Shown here piece by piece: positions 8,382 through 17,381 of a DNA stretch of 64,000 nucleotides. Below the pieces are notes generated by a model. It made no database searches. It was not told the DNA's origin and saw only the letters and a list, made by a program, of their open reading frames with translations. The position numbers and the translations under genes are program-made. This DNA comes from Bradyrhizobium cenepequi (lineage in GTDB: Bacteria; Pseudomonadota; Alphaproteobacteria; Rhizobiales; Xanthobacteraceae): positions 1 through 64,000 of the forward strand of contig NZ_JAGKJI010000023.1 of NCBI RefSeq assembly GCF_020329485.1. Reading direction: 5' to 3'. How positions within the stretch are numbered: position 1 is the stretch's first letter; the number at the start of each line of letters is the position of its first letter.

Positions 8382-9296
8382 ATGACAAAATCACTGCAGG
8401 ACAAGGTCATCATCGTCACCGGCGCAGGCCGCGGCATCGGGCGCGAGATAGCGCTGCTCTGCGCCGCCGAAGGCGCCAAGGTCGTGGTCAACGATCCCGG
8501 CGTCACCGCCGACGGTTCGGGCACCAGCGCTGCGCCCGCCGAAGAAGTGGTCGAGGAGATCAAGAAGCGCGGCGGCACTGCGGTCGCCAATTTCGAGACG
8601 GTGGCGGAAGCGATTCCGGCCAGCAAGATCGTGAAGCAAGCGGTCGACACTTATGGAAAGCTCGATGGCGTCGTCAACAATGCCGGCATTCTGCGCGACG
8701 CCATCTTCCATCGCATGAGCGTGGAGGCCTTCGAGTCCGTCATCAAGGTGCACCTGATGGGTTCGTTCTATGTTTCTCACGCCGCGGCACGGCTGTTCCG
8801 CGAGCAGGAGAGCGGCTCTTTCGTGCACTTCACCTCGACCTCCGGCCTGGTCGGCAATTATGGCCAGGCCAATTACGCGGCCGCCAAGCTCGGAATTGTC
8901 GGCCTGTCGAAGTCGATCGCGCTCGATATGAGCCGCTTCAACGTGCGCTCGAATTGCATCTCGCCATTCGCCTGGAGCCGGCTGATCGGCACCATCCCGA
9001 CCGAGACCGAAGCCGAGAAGGAGCGCGTGAAGCAGATCCAGCAGATGGGGCCGGAGAAGATCGCGCCGCTCTGCGCCTATCTGCTCAGCGACGCCGGCAA
9101 GGACGTCACCGGACAGATTTTTGCGGTGCGCATGAATGAGATCTTCCTGATGGGCCAGTCGCGCCCGATCCGCTCGGTGCACCGCGGCGAAGGCTGGACG
9201 ACCCAGACCATCGCCGAGCACGCGATCCCTGCGCTCAAGCCATCGTTTTACAAGCTTGACCGCTCTGCCGACGTCTTCAGCTGGGACGCGATCTGA
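8382..9296 (+). CDS. SDR family dehydrogenase, (3R)-hydroxyacyl-CoA dehydrogenase-like
   Basis: 304 residues. The Rossmann motif is TGAGRGIG near the N-terminus, followed by VNNAG, a serine in FTSTSG and Tyr-x3-Lys in YAAAK. The length, the extended C-terminus and the opening (KVIIVTGAGRGIGRE) recall the dehydrogenase unit of peroxisomal multifunctional enzyme type 2, which oxidises 3-hydroxyacyl-CoA with NAD+. ACAGGAGA lies 9 nt before ATG 8382; the longer in-frame ORF from 8319 runs back into the repeat. Position after the DUF35/thiolase-like pair suggests the same acyl-CoA pathway, although a repeat lies between. Confidence 0.8.
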   Translation: MTKSLQDKVIIVTGAGRGIGREIALLCAAEGAKVVVNDPGVTADGSGTSAAPAEEVVEEIKKRGGTAVANFETVAEAIPASKIVKQAVDTYGKLDGVVNNAGILRDAIFHRMSVEAFESVIKVHLMGSFYVSHAAARLFREQESGSFVHFTSTSGLVGNYGQANYAAAKLGIVGLSKSIALDMSRFNVRSNCISPFAWSRLIGTIPTETEAEKERVKQIQQMGPEKIAPLCAYLLSDAGKDVTGQIFAVRMNEIFLMGQSRPIRSVHRGEGWTTQTIAEHAIPALKPSFYKLDRSADVFSWDAI

Positions 9297-9311
9297 TAAT
9301 TTTGTGACACT

Positions 9312-9338
9312 GTCGTCCCGGCATGCGTCCGGGACGAC
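9312..9338. repeat. short hairpin related to family E (GTCGTCCCGG / CCGGGACGAC)
   Basis: Perfect 10-bp arms with a 7-base spacer, 16 nt after the SDR stop. The arm resembles the ends of the longer elements at 17024-17156 and 45607-45734. It may also end transcription, though no T-run follows. Confidence 0.65.
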
Positions 9339-9433
9339 GCGATCTGTGGTTGTTTCTCCACGCTTGCCCGCTTTATGCCGGATTGCGGGCGCATGGGTTC
9401 CTTCCCAACAACAAAAAAGCCTGGGAGGAAGCC

Positions 9434-10546
9434 ATGAACAAACCAATCAATTCACCCAACCAGCAGGACGGCGGCGCGATCGGGCTCGACCGCCGGACGC
9501 TTTTGCGCGGTGCAACCGCGATTGCTGCGACTGCGGCGGTGGCGCCAGAAGCCTTCGCCCGCGATTTCGGTCGCAACGCCGAGCCACAGCGCTATCCTGA
9601 TCCTGATATCGTCATAATCGATCCCAAGCGCTTCAAGGCCAAAGTCGGCAACACCGCGATCAAGCGTCTCTACACGGGCTGCCTGTGGGCCGAGGGGCCT
9701 GCCTGGAACGCGCAAGGGCAATATCTGGTCTGGAGCGACATCCCTGCCAACCGGCAGCTTCGCTATCTCGACGATGACGGCCACATCTCCGAGCAGTTCC
9801 GCAAGCCGTCGAATGAAAGCAACGGCAACTCTTTCGATCTCGAGGGCCGGCAGATTTCAGCCGAACGCACACGGCTGGTGCGTTTCGAACACAACGGTAC
9901 GGTGACCACGCTGGCCCAGGAAGCCAACGGCAAGCCGCTGAACGGGCCGAACGACATGGTGGTCCACCCCAACGACAAGTCGATCTGGTTCACCGATCCC
10001 GGTTACGGCGCGATCTCGATCTATGAGGGGCAGCGCGCCAACACCAACTCGGTGCAGCCCTACCAGAAGGAGGCGGTGTACCGGATCGACGGGCAGTCCG
10101 GCCAGATCACCAAGGTCGCCGACGAGCCGTTCAAGCCGAACGGCATCGCCTTCAGCCATGATTACAGGAAGCTCTATGTCTGCGACACCGGCATTACGCA
10201 CTACCCGAACGCCAACAATGTGGTCTGGAGCTACGATATCGACGGCGACAAGCTCTCCAACCCGAAGCAGTTGATCGACATGAAGCTCGACGGCAAGTCG
10301 GGCTTCCCAGACGGCCTGCGCGTCGACATCGACGGCAATATCTGGGTCGGCGCCGGCTGGGTCGGACCGGGCTATGACGGCGTGCAGGTGTTCGCTCCCG
10401 ACGGCACGCGGATCGGCCAGATCGTGCTGCCCGAGACCTGCGCCAACGTCTGCTTCGGCGGCAAGAAGCGCAACCGCCTGTTCATGACCGCGAGCCAATC
10501 GCTCTACGCGGTCTATGTGGAGACGCAGGGCGCGCATCACTGCTGA
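9434..10546 (+). CDS. Tat-exported SMP-30/gluconolactonase-like protein
   Basis: 370 residues. The N-terminus has a twin-arginine signal (DRRTLLRG, then an alanine-rich core ending near AFA-RD at residues 40-45), so export across the inner membrane in folded form is likely. The mature part is a six-bladed SMP-30/LRE-like propeller: AEGPAW supplies the metal glutamate, NGPNDMV and PNGIAF the asparagine region, and FPDGLRVD the catalytic aspartate. Family members hydrolyse sugar lactones such as glucono-1,5-lactone using a divalent metal. GGGAGGAA immediately precedes ATG 9434. The substrate in the periplasm is unknown. Confidence 0.85.
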   Translation: MNKPINSPNQQDGGAIGLDRRTLLRGATAIAATAAVAPEAFARDFGRNAEPQRYPDPDIVIIDPKRFKAKVGNTAIKRLYTGCLWAEGPAWNAQGQYLVWSDIPANRQLRYLDDDGHISEQFRKPSNESNGNSFDLEGRQISAERTRLVRFEHNGTVTTLAQEANGKPLNGPNDMVVHPNDKSIWFTDPGYGAISIYEGQRANTNSVQPYQKEAVYRIDGQSGQITKVADEPFKPNGIAFSHDYRKLYVCDTGITHYPNANNVVWSYDIDGDKLSNPKQLIDMKLDGKSGFPDGLRVDIDGNIWVGAGWVGPGYDGVQVFAPDGTRIGQIVLPETCANVCFGGKKRNRLFMTASQSLYAVYVETQGAHHC

Positions 10547-10553
10547 CGCGGTC

Positions 10554-10599
10554 GGCGAATAGGAAGTGGCGGATGGCGAAGCGTCGTTCGCTATTCGCC
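10554..10599. terminator. bidirectional hairpin between convergent genes
   Basis: GGCGAATAG (10554-10562) pairs with CTATTCGCC (10591-10599), and an inner GCGAA/TTCGC pair extends the fold. It lies in the 58-bp gap between the lactonase-like gene and ppc, which converge. There is no clear T-run, so termination is inferred from position. Confidence 0.5.
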
Positions 10600-10604
10600 C
10601 TTCC

Positions 10605-13394
10605 CTACCCGCTATTCCGCAACCCCGCGGATATCCCGTTGATGGTGAGCTGGATGCCGCGCAGCACCTGCTCGTCCGGGTTCTGCGCGCGGTGTTCCTT
10701 CAAGAGCTCGACCTGCACGTGGTTCAGCGGGTCAAGATAAGGAAAGCGATTGCGGATCGAGCGTTCGAGCAGCGGGTTGCCCTGCAACAGCCGCTCATGG
10801 CCCATGATGTCCAGCAGCGTCTCGATCGAGAGATGCCATTCGCGGCGGATACGGCCGAAAATCTTCTCGCGCAATTCCGCATCCGGCACCAGCTCGGCAT
10901 AGCGCGAGGCGATCGCGATCGAGCTCTTTGCCAGCACCATATCCATGTTGGAGAGCAGCGTGCGGAAGAACGGCCATTCCCTGTAAAGCTCCTGCAGGAA
11001 CGGCATGCCCTGCTCGGGGCGCTCGGCGATCCAGGTCTCCACCGCGCTGCCGAAGCCGTACCAGCCCGGCAGCATCAGCCGGCACTGCGCCCAGGAGAAC
11101 ACCCAGGGAATGGCGCGGAGATCCTCGATCTCGCGGGTCTTTTTGCGCGATGCCGGACGGCTGCCGATGTTGAGCGTCGCGATCTCGTTGATGACGGTCG
11201 AGCCCCAGAAATAATCGGCAAAGCCGTCGGTCTCGTAGACGAGGCCGCGATAGGCCTTGAAGGCGAGCGCAGAGAGCTGCTCCATCGCCTTCAGATATTC
11301 GGCGCGCGGCGCGCTTTGCCAGGGCTGCAACAGGCTGGTCTCGAGCGTCGCGGCGGCAAGGATCTCCAGATTGTTGCGGCCGACCTCGGCATTGGAATAT
11401 TTGCTGGAGATGATCTCGCCCTGCTCGGTGATCCGGATCTGGCCGTTAACGGCGCCGCCGGGCTGGGCGATGATGGCGTCATAGCTCGGGCCGCCGCCGC
11501 GACCCACCGAGCCGCCGCGGCCATGAAACAGGCGCAGGCGCACGTGATGGCGCTCGAACACCTCGACGAGGCCGATCTCCGCCTTGTAGAGCTCCCAGCC
11601 GGAAGTGACGAACCCGCCGTCCTTGTTGCTGTCGGAATAGCCGAGCATCACCTCCTGCACGCCGCCGCGGCTGTCCACCAATCGGCGGTAGTCGTGCAGC
11701 GCCAGCATGCGGTCCATGATGGAGCTGGAGGCCTGCAGATCCTCGATGGTCTCGAACAGCGGCACGATGTTGATAGCGCTGCGACCGGAGGGATTGATGA
11801 GCCCGACCTCTTTCAGGAGCACGGCAACCTCGAGCATGTCTGAGATGCCCTTGCACATCGAGATGATGCACTGGGAAATCACCTCCGGACCAAAGGTCGC
11901 ATGCGCTTCGGCGGCTGCCCGGAACACGGCGAGTTCGCTCTGCGTCTCTTCGCTGTATTTCACAAAGGGCGAGCAGAGCGGACGCGCATTCCGCAGCTCG
12001 CCGAGCAACAGGCTGATGCGGGCGTCCTCGCCGAGCGCCATGTAGGACATGCCTGATATCGCGGCGTCGAGCAGCTCGGCGACGGTATGCTCGTGCACCG
12101 CAGAGTTTTGCCTGATGTCGAGGCGGGCGAGATGGAAGCCGAAGCAATCCACCGCGCGCCGCAGCAACCGAAGGCGTCCGCGCGCGACGACGGCGGAGTT
12201 GTTAGCGATCAGCGAGCGGTCGAGCACGTCGAGATCTGCCTTGAGCTCGTTGACGTCTGTATAGGGCTCGGCTTTGCCGACCGGTCGCCGCGTGATCTCG
12301 ACCTGCAGCTTCTCGGCGGTGGTGGCCAGGCGGGCGAAGATGCCGGATACCGCAAGCCGATAGGGCTCGCCGCTCCGATGCGGCGAGGTGTCGGGCGAAC
12401 GCTCAGCCAAGGTCCGCAGCTCGTCGGAGACGTCGGCGAGGTTCACCGCGAGGGACAATTCGGCGCCGAGGAGGTGCAGCTCTTCCAGATAGAAGCTCAA
12501 TATCCGGCTCGACTGCAGCCGCAGCGTGCCGCGCATGACGTCGGCGGTGACGAACGGGTTGCCGTCGCGGTCGCCGCCGATCCAGCTTCCCATCATCAGG
12601 AACGAGGCGAGCTTGCCCGGCTCGCCGCCTTCCTTGTTGAGCCGGTCCTCGAGCGCGCAATGCAAGCGCGGCACCTCGTGGAGGAAGGTGTAGTCGTAGA
12701 ACGACAGGCCGTTGGTGACCTCGTCCAGCACCGTGAGCTTGGTCCGGCGCAAGAGATTGGTTTGCCACAACGTCACCACGGCGCGGCGAAGCTGCTCGTC
12801 GCTGGCCTCGCTCTCTTCCGGCGTCATCTGCAACCGTTCGCGCCGGTCGAGCAGGCCTGCGATCTCCATCTCGCGGTCCATCGTGCTCTTGCGCCGGACC
12901 TCGGTCGGATGCGCTGTCAGCACCGGGCTGACCAGGGCATTCTTGAAGAAACGCCGCAGATGGTCCGGGCTGAAGCCGGCCTGCTGCGCGTGATCCAGGG
13001 CCTGCATCAAAAGGCTCGGGCGCGGCCCGCCGGCCCCTCGTCCCCGCATCTGGCGGATGTTGTTCTGGTCCTCGGCGATGTTGGCGAGGTGGGAGAAATA
13101 GCTGAAGGCGCGGACGATCCGCACCGTCTCCGAGATCGACATGCCGTCGAGGATGGATTCCAGCTCCCGCCGCGCCAGCCGGTCTTCATCACGATGGAAC
13201 CGGATCGAGGTCTGGCGGATGCGTTCGACCAAATCGAAGACATCGGCGCCCTCCTGGTCGCGCACGGTGTCGCCGAGGACGCGCCCGAGCAGACGGATGT
13301 CGTTGCGCAGCCGCGCATCCTCCTCGAGGGCCTGACTGTCCTCGGCGCGATTGGCGCGGGCTTCGGTCTCGGAAGGCACGGTCTGAGGAGACAT
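10605..13394 (-). CDS. ppc: phosphoenolpyruvate carboxylase
   Basis: 929 residues, normal for bacterial PEP carboxylase. It converts PEP and bicarbonate to oxaloacetate and phosphate, refilling the TCA cycle. The catalytic histidine is His162 in VLTAHPTEVRRKS; WIGGDRDGNP, GYSDSNKDGG and the glycine-rich FHGRGGSVGRGGG loop are intact, and the C-terminus ends ...RNSG, close to the family's RNTG. GGAG stands about 9 nt before ATG 13394. It is monocistronic in appearance and has no pathway link to its neighbours beyond anaplerosis of acetyl-CoA-generating routes. Confidence 0.97.
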   Translation of the reverse strand: MSPQTVPSETEARANRAEDSQALEEDARLRNDIRLLGRVLGDTVRDQEGADVFDLVERIRQTSIRFHRDEDRLARRELESILDGMSISETVRIVRAFSYFSHLANIAEDQNNIRQMRGRGAGGPRPSLLMQALDHAQQAGFSPDHLRRFFKNALVSPVLTAHPTEVRRKSTMDREMEIAGLLDRRERLQMTPEESEASDEQLRRAVVTLWQTNLLRRTKLTVLDEVTNGLSFYDYTFLHEVPRLHCALEDRLNKEGGEPGKLASFLMMGSWIGGDRDGNPFVTADVMRGTLRLQSSRILSFYLEELHLLGAELSLAVNLADVSDELRTLAERSPDTSPHRSGEPYRLAVSGIFARLATTAEKLQVEITRRPVGKAEPYTDVNELKADLDVLDRSLIANNSAVVARGRLRLLRRAVDCFGFHLARLDIRQNSAVHEHTVAELLDAAISGMSYMALGEDARISLLLGELRNARPLCSPFVKYSEETQSELAVFRAAAEAHATFGPEVISQCIISMCKGISDMLEVAVLLKEVGLINPSGRSAINIVPLFETIEDLQASSSIMDRMLALHDYRRLVDSRGGVQEVMLGYSDSNKDGGFVTSGWELYKAEIGLVEVFERHHVRLRLFHGRGGSVGRGGGPSYDAIIAQPGGAVNGQIRITEQGEIISSKYSNAEVGRNNLEILAAATLETSLLQPWQSAPRAEYLKAMEQLSALAFKAYRGLVYETDGFADYFWGSTVINEIATLNIGSRPASRKKTREIEDLRAIPWVFSWAQCRLMLPGWYGFGSAVETWIAERPEQGMPFLQELYREWPFFRTLLSNMDMVLAKSSIAIASRYAELVPDAELREKIFGRIRREWHLSIETLLDIMGHERLLQGNPLLERSIRNRFPYLDPLNHVQVELLKEHRAQNPDEQVLRGIQLTINGISAGLRNSG

Positions 13395-13496
13395 GGCCGA
13401 TCACTCCAGCAGCTGCCCGGCAGCCCCGAAGTGTGCAAGTTTTTTGCCGCAGCGCAAGATGAAGTTGGAGGCGGCGCACACATCGTCATTATCAGT

Positions 13497-15044
13497 TCAA
13501 ATCCTCCTTCCCGCCTGCTCCCAATAGGGGTCGCGGAGGCGGCGCTTGAAGATCTTTCCGGAATCCTCGCGCGGCAGGTTGGTCGCGATTTCGATGTGCT
13601 TGGGCACCTTGTAATCGGCGAGCGAGGTCTTGAGCTGGGAACGGATCGAAACGACATCCAGCCTCGCCCCAGCTTGCGGTTCGACCACCGCCATCAGCGC
13701 CTCGCCGAACTCGGCGTCGGGTATGCCGAACACCGCGCAATCATGCACGCCGGGAATGGCGTGCAGCACCGCCTCGATCTCGGCCGGATAGATGTTGACC
13801 CCGCCCGAAATCACCATGTCGCGCTTGCGGTCGCAGATGAAGACGTAGCCGTCCTCGTCGATATAGCCGACGTCGCCTGAGGTGACGAACCCGTCGCGGT
13901 CGATCTCGGCGCGCTTCTCCGGCTTGTTGTGGTAGGTGAAATCCGGATTGCCCGCGATGCGCGAATAGATTTCGCCGATCTCGCCGGGCGGCAGCGCTTT
14001 GCCGTCCTCGCCGATGAAGCGCAGCTCGGCGCCCGGCGAGATCTTGCCGACGGTGCCGGGCTTCTTCAAAGCATCCTCGGAATTCGCAAACGTCACGGCG
14101 CCTGACTCGGTCGAGCCGTAGAACTCGTAGATCACCGGCCCCCACCACTCGATCATCGCGCGCTTGATATCGGCTGGACACGGCGCGGCGGCATGGATGA
14201 CGTGGCGCAACGAGGACACGTCATATTTCCTGCGAACCTTCTCCGGCAGCTTCATCAGGCGGATGAACATGGTCGGCACCATGAAGACGGTGTCGATCCG
14301 CTGCTCCTCGACTGAGCTGAGGAAATCTTCAGCATCGAAGCGCGGCATCAGCACGAGCGCGCCGCCGAGCCGGCCGGAGCGGAGGCCAAACGAATTCGGC
14401 GCGGAATGATAGAGCGGGCCTGGCAGCAGCGCACGGACGCCGGGCCTGAGGCCATAGATCATGGCGCGCATCGCTTCCGCATCGGCCGCCTGTTTGGGCG
14501 TCGGTGCGAAGCGGCGGACGCCCTTGGGATGGCCCGTGGTGCCGGAGGTGTAGATCATGTTCTGCGGCTGTGGCACCGCCGGGCCGTTGTAGTGCGGGTG
14601 TTTCGCAAGCCAGGGCTCGAAATCAACAGCGAAATCCGGCGCGCCGAGATGATCAGGATTGATCTTGTAATTGGCGAGGATTTCCGGCGGCGTCGGCACG
14701 CTCAGCACGGTGACGCCGGCAGGGATTGCTTCGCGCAGCGGATGCAGCATATCGGCGTGCGCTATCAGGACGCGGGTGCCGGAATCCGTCAGCACGTAGT
14801 TGATCTCTTCCGGCTTGAAGTGCCAGTTGATCGGCACGCCATAAGCCCCGAGCCGCATCGCCGCGTAGGCGGCCTCGATGAAGGCAATGTCGTTGCGCAT
14901 CAGCATGCACACGCTGTCGCCCTCGCGGACGCCGAGTTTCCGCAAGCCGCTGGCGATGCGCTCGGTGCGCTCGGCGACCTCCTGATGCGTCCGCCTGCGA
15001 TCGCCGCTGATGATGCCGAGGAAGAGTTGGGAGGTTTCGCTCAT
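13497..15044 (-). CDS. acyl-CoA synthetase (AMP-forming, fatty-acid/aromatic acid ligase family)
   Basis: 515 residues of the ANL superfamily. Seen in order: phosphate-binding loop MIYTSGTTGHPKGV, YEFYGSTES (A5), SGDVGYIDEDGYVFICDRKRD with the hinge region, ISGGVNIYPAEIE, and the catalytic lysine in REDSGKIFKRRLR near the C-terminus. It would activate a carboxylic acid to its CoA thioester via an acyl-AMP. ATG 15044 gives the MSETSQ start; a longer in-frame start at 15089 overlaps the 15094 repeat edge. It lies downstream of the crotonase gene on the same strand but a repeat separates them. It is the nearest candidate for a pathway-entry ligase (LvaE-like role) for the 20-25 kb module. Confidence 0.88.
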   Translation of the reverse strand: MSETSQLFLGIISGDRRRTHQEVAERTERIASGLRKLGVREGDSVCMLMRNDIAFIEAAYAAMRLGAYGVPINWHFKPEEINYVLTDSGTRVLIAHADMLHPLREAIPAGVTVLSVPTPPEILANYKINPDHLGAPDFAVDFEPWLAKHPHYNGPAVPQPQNMIYTSGTTGHPKGVRRFAPTPKQAADAEAMRAMIYGLRPGVRALLPGPLYHSAPNSFGLRSGRLGGALVLMPRFDAEDFLSSVEEQRIDTVFMVPTMFIRLMKLPEKVRRKYDVSSLRHVIHAAAPCPADIKRAMIEWWGPVIYEFYGSTESGAVTFANSEDALKKPGTVGKISPGAELRFIGEDGKALPPGEIGEIYSRIAGNPDFTYHNKPEKRAEIDRDGFVTSGDVGYIDEDGYVFICDRKRDMVISGGVNIYPAEIEAVLHAIPGVHDCAVFGIPDAEFGEALMAVVEPQAGARLDVVSIRSQLKTSLADYKVPKHIEIATNLPREDSGKIFKRRLRDPYWEQAGRRI

Positions 15045-15093
15045 TTCTTGTTCTTCGTTGCTGCTGAAGGCCAGACTTGCTCCGGCCATTGAT

Positions 15094-15197
15094 CCTCATG
15101 GTGAGGAGGCGCGCAGCGCCGTCTCGAACTATGAGGCCCCCCTCGCGCCCGCGGCCCATCCCTCGAGACGCCGCTAACGCGGCTCCTCGGGATGAGG
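15094..15197. repeat. family C inverted repeat (CCTCATGGTGAGGAGGCGCG ... CCTCGGGATGAGG)
   Basis: About 104 bp. Related copies occur at 29983-30080, 51331-51434 and 56018-56114. The core GCGCAGCGCCGTCTCGAAC and the matching CGAGACGC right half are shared. It lies between the crotonase and acyl-CoA synthetase genes, which are otherwise collinear. Confidence 0.85.
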
Positions 15198-15212
15198 GCG
15201 GTGCGTGACGGC

Positions 15213-16025
15213 TCACGCGTCCACAAAGCGCGGCGGGCGCTTGTCCATGTTGGCGCGTACGGCTTCGCTCTGGTTCGGACTGCCCAACAATTTCTGCTGC
15301 TCGACGGATTCGGCGAGCAGCGCAGGACCCGGATCGACCGACAGCTTGTTCAGCAGGCGCTTCGCCGCGCGGATCGCATCCGGGCTCTTGCCGGCGATCT
15401 CGCGCGCGACCTCGAAAGCCGCGGCGCGCGGATCGTCGCACACCCGGGCGGCGAGGCCATAGCTGAGCGCCTCCTGCGCCGAGAAGATGCGCCCCGTATA
15501 GGTGAGCTCGCGCAGGATATCGTCGCGCACCAGCGTGGCGAGGATCGGCGTGCCCGCCATGTCCGGCACCAGGCCCCATTTGATCTCCATGATCGACATC
15601 CGCGCATCGGTGCTGAGGAAGCGCATGTCGGCGCCGAGCGCGAGTTGAAAGCCGCCGCCGAACGCGACGCCATGGACCGCGGCGATGACCGGCACCGGGA
15701 GCTGCCGCCAGCCCCAAACCGCCTGTTGCGGGAAATTGGCCTGGCCGTGGGTGCGGATGGTGAGATCGCGCTTTTCGCCGCCGGCGATCCCGTTGCCGCC
15801 CTTCTCCTTCATCGCGGCGAAACGTCCCATGTCGAGGCCGGCGCAGAACGCCCGCCCCTCCCCGGACAATACTACCACCCGGACGCCCTTCTCCTTGGAA
15901 AGCCGCTCGGTCGCGGCCACCAGCGCCTCGAACATCGGGGCATCCAGCGCATTCATCTTGTCCGCGCGCACCAGCCGGACATCGGCGATCCCATCGGATA
16001 CCGAGATCGTGACGCGTTGCTCCAT
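15213..16025 (-). CDS. crotonase-fold enzyme, dienoyl-CoA isomerase-like
   Basis: 270 residues. The crotonase oxyanion-hole segments are present (FCAGLDMGRF near 60-69; GVAFGGGFQLALGAD at 119-133). The two hydratase glutamates are not both kept: the first position is Gln127, the second is Glu147, and Asp155 stands eight residues on in a GLVPDMAGT segment. Glu/Asp at that spacing is the arrangement of delta3,5-delta2,4-dienoyl-CoA isomerases (ECH1 type), which shift double bonds of unsaturated acyl-CoAs. A dienoyl-CoA-reductase-like SDR starts on the opposite strand 101 nt away. GGAGGA precedes ATG 16025. A generic hydratase label would be less accurate. Confidence 0.8.
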   Translation of the reverse strand: MEQRVTISVSDGIADVRLVRADKMNALDAPMFEALVAATERLSKEKGVRVVVLSGEGRAFCAGLDMGRFAAMKEKGGNGIAGGEKRDLTIRTHGQANFPQQAVWGWRQLPVPVIAAVHGVAFGGGFQLALGADMRFLSTDARMSIMEIKWGLVPDMAGTPILATLVRDDILRELTYTGRIFSAQEALSYGLAARVCDDPRAAAFEVAREIAGKSPDAIRAAKRLLNKLSVDPGPALLAESVEQQKLLGSPNQSEAVRANMDKRPPRFVDA

Positions 16026-16126
16026 GGAATTGTCCTCCGCTGTTCTTTGATGGCGCTTTACAGATGGGCCGTTGCCGGTTTTAGTCAATCGACCAATTAA
16101 CTGACAATCCCCTTTGGGTGGAAACC

Positions 16127-17002
16127 ATGTTTAGAGATCAGCTTCTCGCCGGGCGGCGCATCCTCGTGACCGGGGGCGGCACCGGCCTCGGCAAGTCCAT
16201 GGCCGCGAAGTTCCTGCAGCTGGGAGCCGAGGTTCACATCTGCGGCCGCCGCAAGATCGTCTGCGACGAGACCGCAACCGAGCTGATGGACCAGTATGGC
16301 GGTCGCGTGGTCAGCCACGGCGTCGATATCCGGAGCGCACAGGCTGTCGACGAGATGATCGAGGCGATCTGGGCGACCAGCGGTCCCCTCACCGACCTCA
16401 TCAACAACGCCGCCGGCAACTTTATCTCGCGCTCCGAAGAGCTCTCGCCGCGCGGCTTCGACGCGGTGGCCAACATCGTGATGCACGGCACCTTCTACGT
16501 CACCCATGCGGTGGGGCGGCGCTGGATCGCCGGCAAGCACCGCGGCAACGTGGTGTCGATCACCGTCACCTGGGTACGCAACGGCTCGCCCTATGTGGTG
16601 CCGTCGGCGATGAGCAAGTCCGCGATCCACGCCATGACGATGTCGCTCGCGGTCGAATGGGGCAAACACGGCATCCGCCTCAACACGATTGCGCCCGGCG
16701 AAATCCCGACCGAAGGCATGAGCAAGCGCATCAAGCCACGTGATGAAGCCGGCGCGCGGACCAAGGCGATGAACCCGATGGGCCGCGTCGGCACCATGGA
16801 GGAATTGCAGAACCTCGCCGTGTTCCTGATCTCCGGCGGCTGCGACTGGATCAACGGCGAGACCATCGCGATGGACGGCGCGCAGGCGCTTGCGATGGGC
16901 GGCAATTTCTATCAGCTCCGCGAATGGAGCGACGACGACTGGAGCAACGCGCGCGAACAGATCAAGGCGCAGAACGAGAAGGACCGCGCGGCGCGGGGGT
17001 GA
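16127..17002 (+). CDS. SDR of the 2,4-dienoyl-CoA reductase family
   Basis: 291 residues. NADP-binding motif VTGGGTGLG, NNAAGNF, and a segment VVPSAMSKSAIHAM followed by LAVEWGKHGIR that closely parallels mammalian mitochondrial dienoyl-CoA reductase. Lys164 is conserved, but the residue at the catalytic tyrosine of that enzyme (15 residues before the lysine) is Trp149, and the ordinary SDR Tyr-x3-Lys tyrosine is Ser160; Tyr156 nearby might substitute. The family reduces 2,4-dienoyl-CoA to 3-enoyl-CoA with NADPH. GGTGG just before ATG 16127 supports the start. Confidence 0.8.
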   Translation: MFRDQLLAGRRILVTGGGTGLGKSMAAKFLQLGAEVHICGRRKIVCDETATELMDQYGGRVVSHGVDIRSAQAVDEMIEAIWATSGPLTDLINNAAGNFISRSEELSPRGFDAVANIVMHGTFYVTHAVGRRWIAGKHRGNVVSITVTWVRNGSPYVVPSAMSKSAIHAMTMSLAVEWGKHGIRLNTIAPGEIPTEGMSKRIKPRDEAGARTKAMNPMGRVGTMEELQNLAVFLISGGCDWINGETIAMDGAQALAMGGNFYQLREWSDDDWSNAREQIKAQNEKDRAARG

Positions 17003-17023
17003 GGTCGCGCGGCAAACACCGCT

Positions 17024-17156
17024 GTCGTCCCCGCGAAAGCGTGCGAAAGCAGGGACCCATAACCACCGATGTGCGTTGTGGTGTGAGCAAGTGGTTGCAG
17101 CTTTGCATAACAATAAGCACTTGTGGTTATGGATCCCGGCTCAAGACCGGGACGAC
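17024..17156. repeat. family E inverted repeat (GTCGTCCCCGCG ... GGGACGAC, with ATAACCAC/GTGGTTAT inner arms)
   Basis: About 133 bp. The outer arms are imperfect; the inner arms CCCATAACCAC and GTGGTTATGGATCCCGG pair well. A second copy is at 45607-45734 with the same inner arms, and 9312-9338 resembles the outer arms alone. Confidence 0.8.
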
Positions 17157-17193
17157 GTGGGGAAGAGCTCAATCAATTTTCAAACAGCAGGCT

Positions 17194-17305
17194 CGTAGGA
17201 TGGGTAGAGCTCGTAGCTCGTAGGATGGGTAGAGCGCAGCGAAACCCATCGCGATGGAGCGAGCCTCGCGAATGATGGGTTTCGCTTCGCTCTACCCATC
17301 CTACG
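17194..17305. repeat. family D inverted repeat (CGTAGGATGGGTAGAGC ...) with a tandem partial copy
   Basis: The complete hairpin is 17219-17305 (CGTAGGATGGGTAGAGCGC... paired with ...TCGCTCTACCCATCCTACG). A 17-bp fragment of its left end is repeated just before it at 17194-17210. Other members are 20395-20475 and the GTGGGCAAAGCG variant at 23612-23667. Confidence 0.85.
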
Positions 17306-17381
17306 TCTGATTCAAATGGCGGATGTGAGTCCGTATTCTTGCAGCATTGATTGCCCGAGGTTTGCATCATTCTTCACCCTC

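Noticed and set aside
12087..13880. 597-codon open frame on plus opposite ppc and the acyl-CoA synthetase
   Set aside because: Runs across the boundary of two well-supported minus-strand genes and has no recognisable domain.
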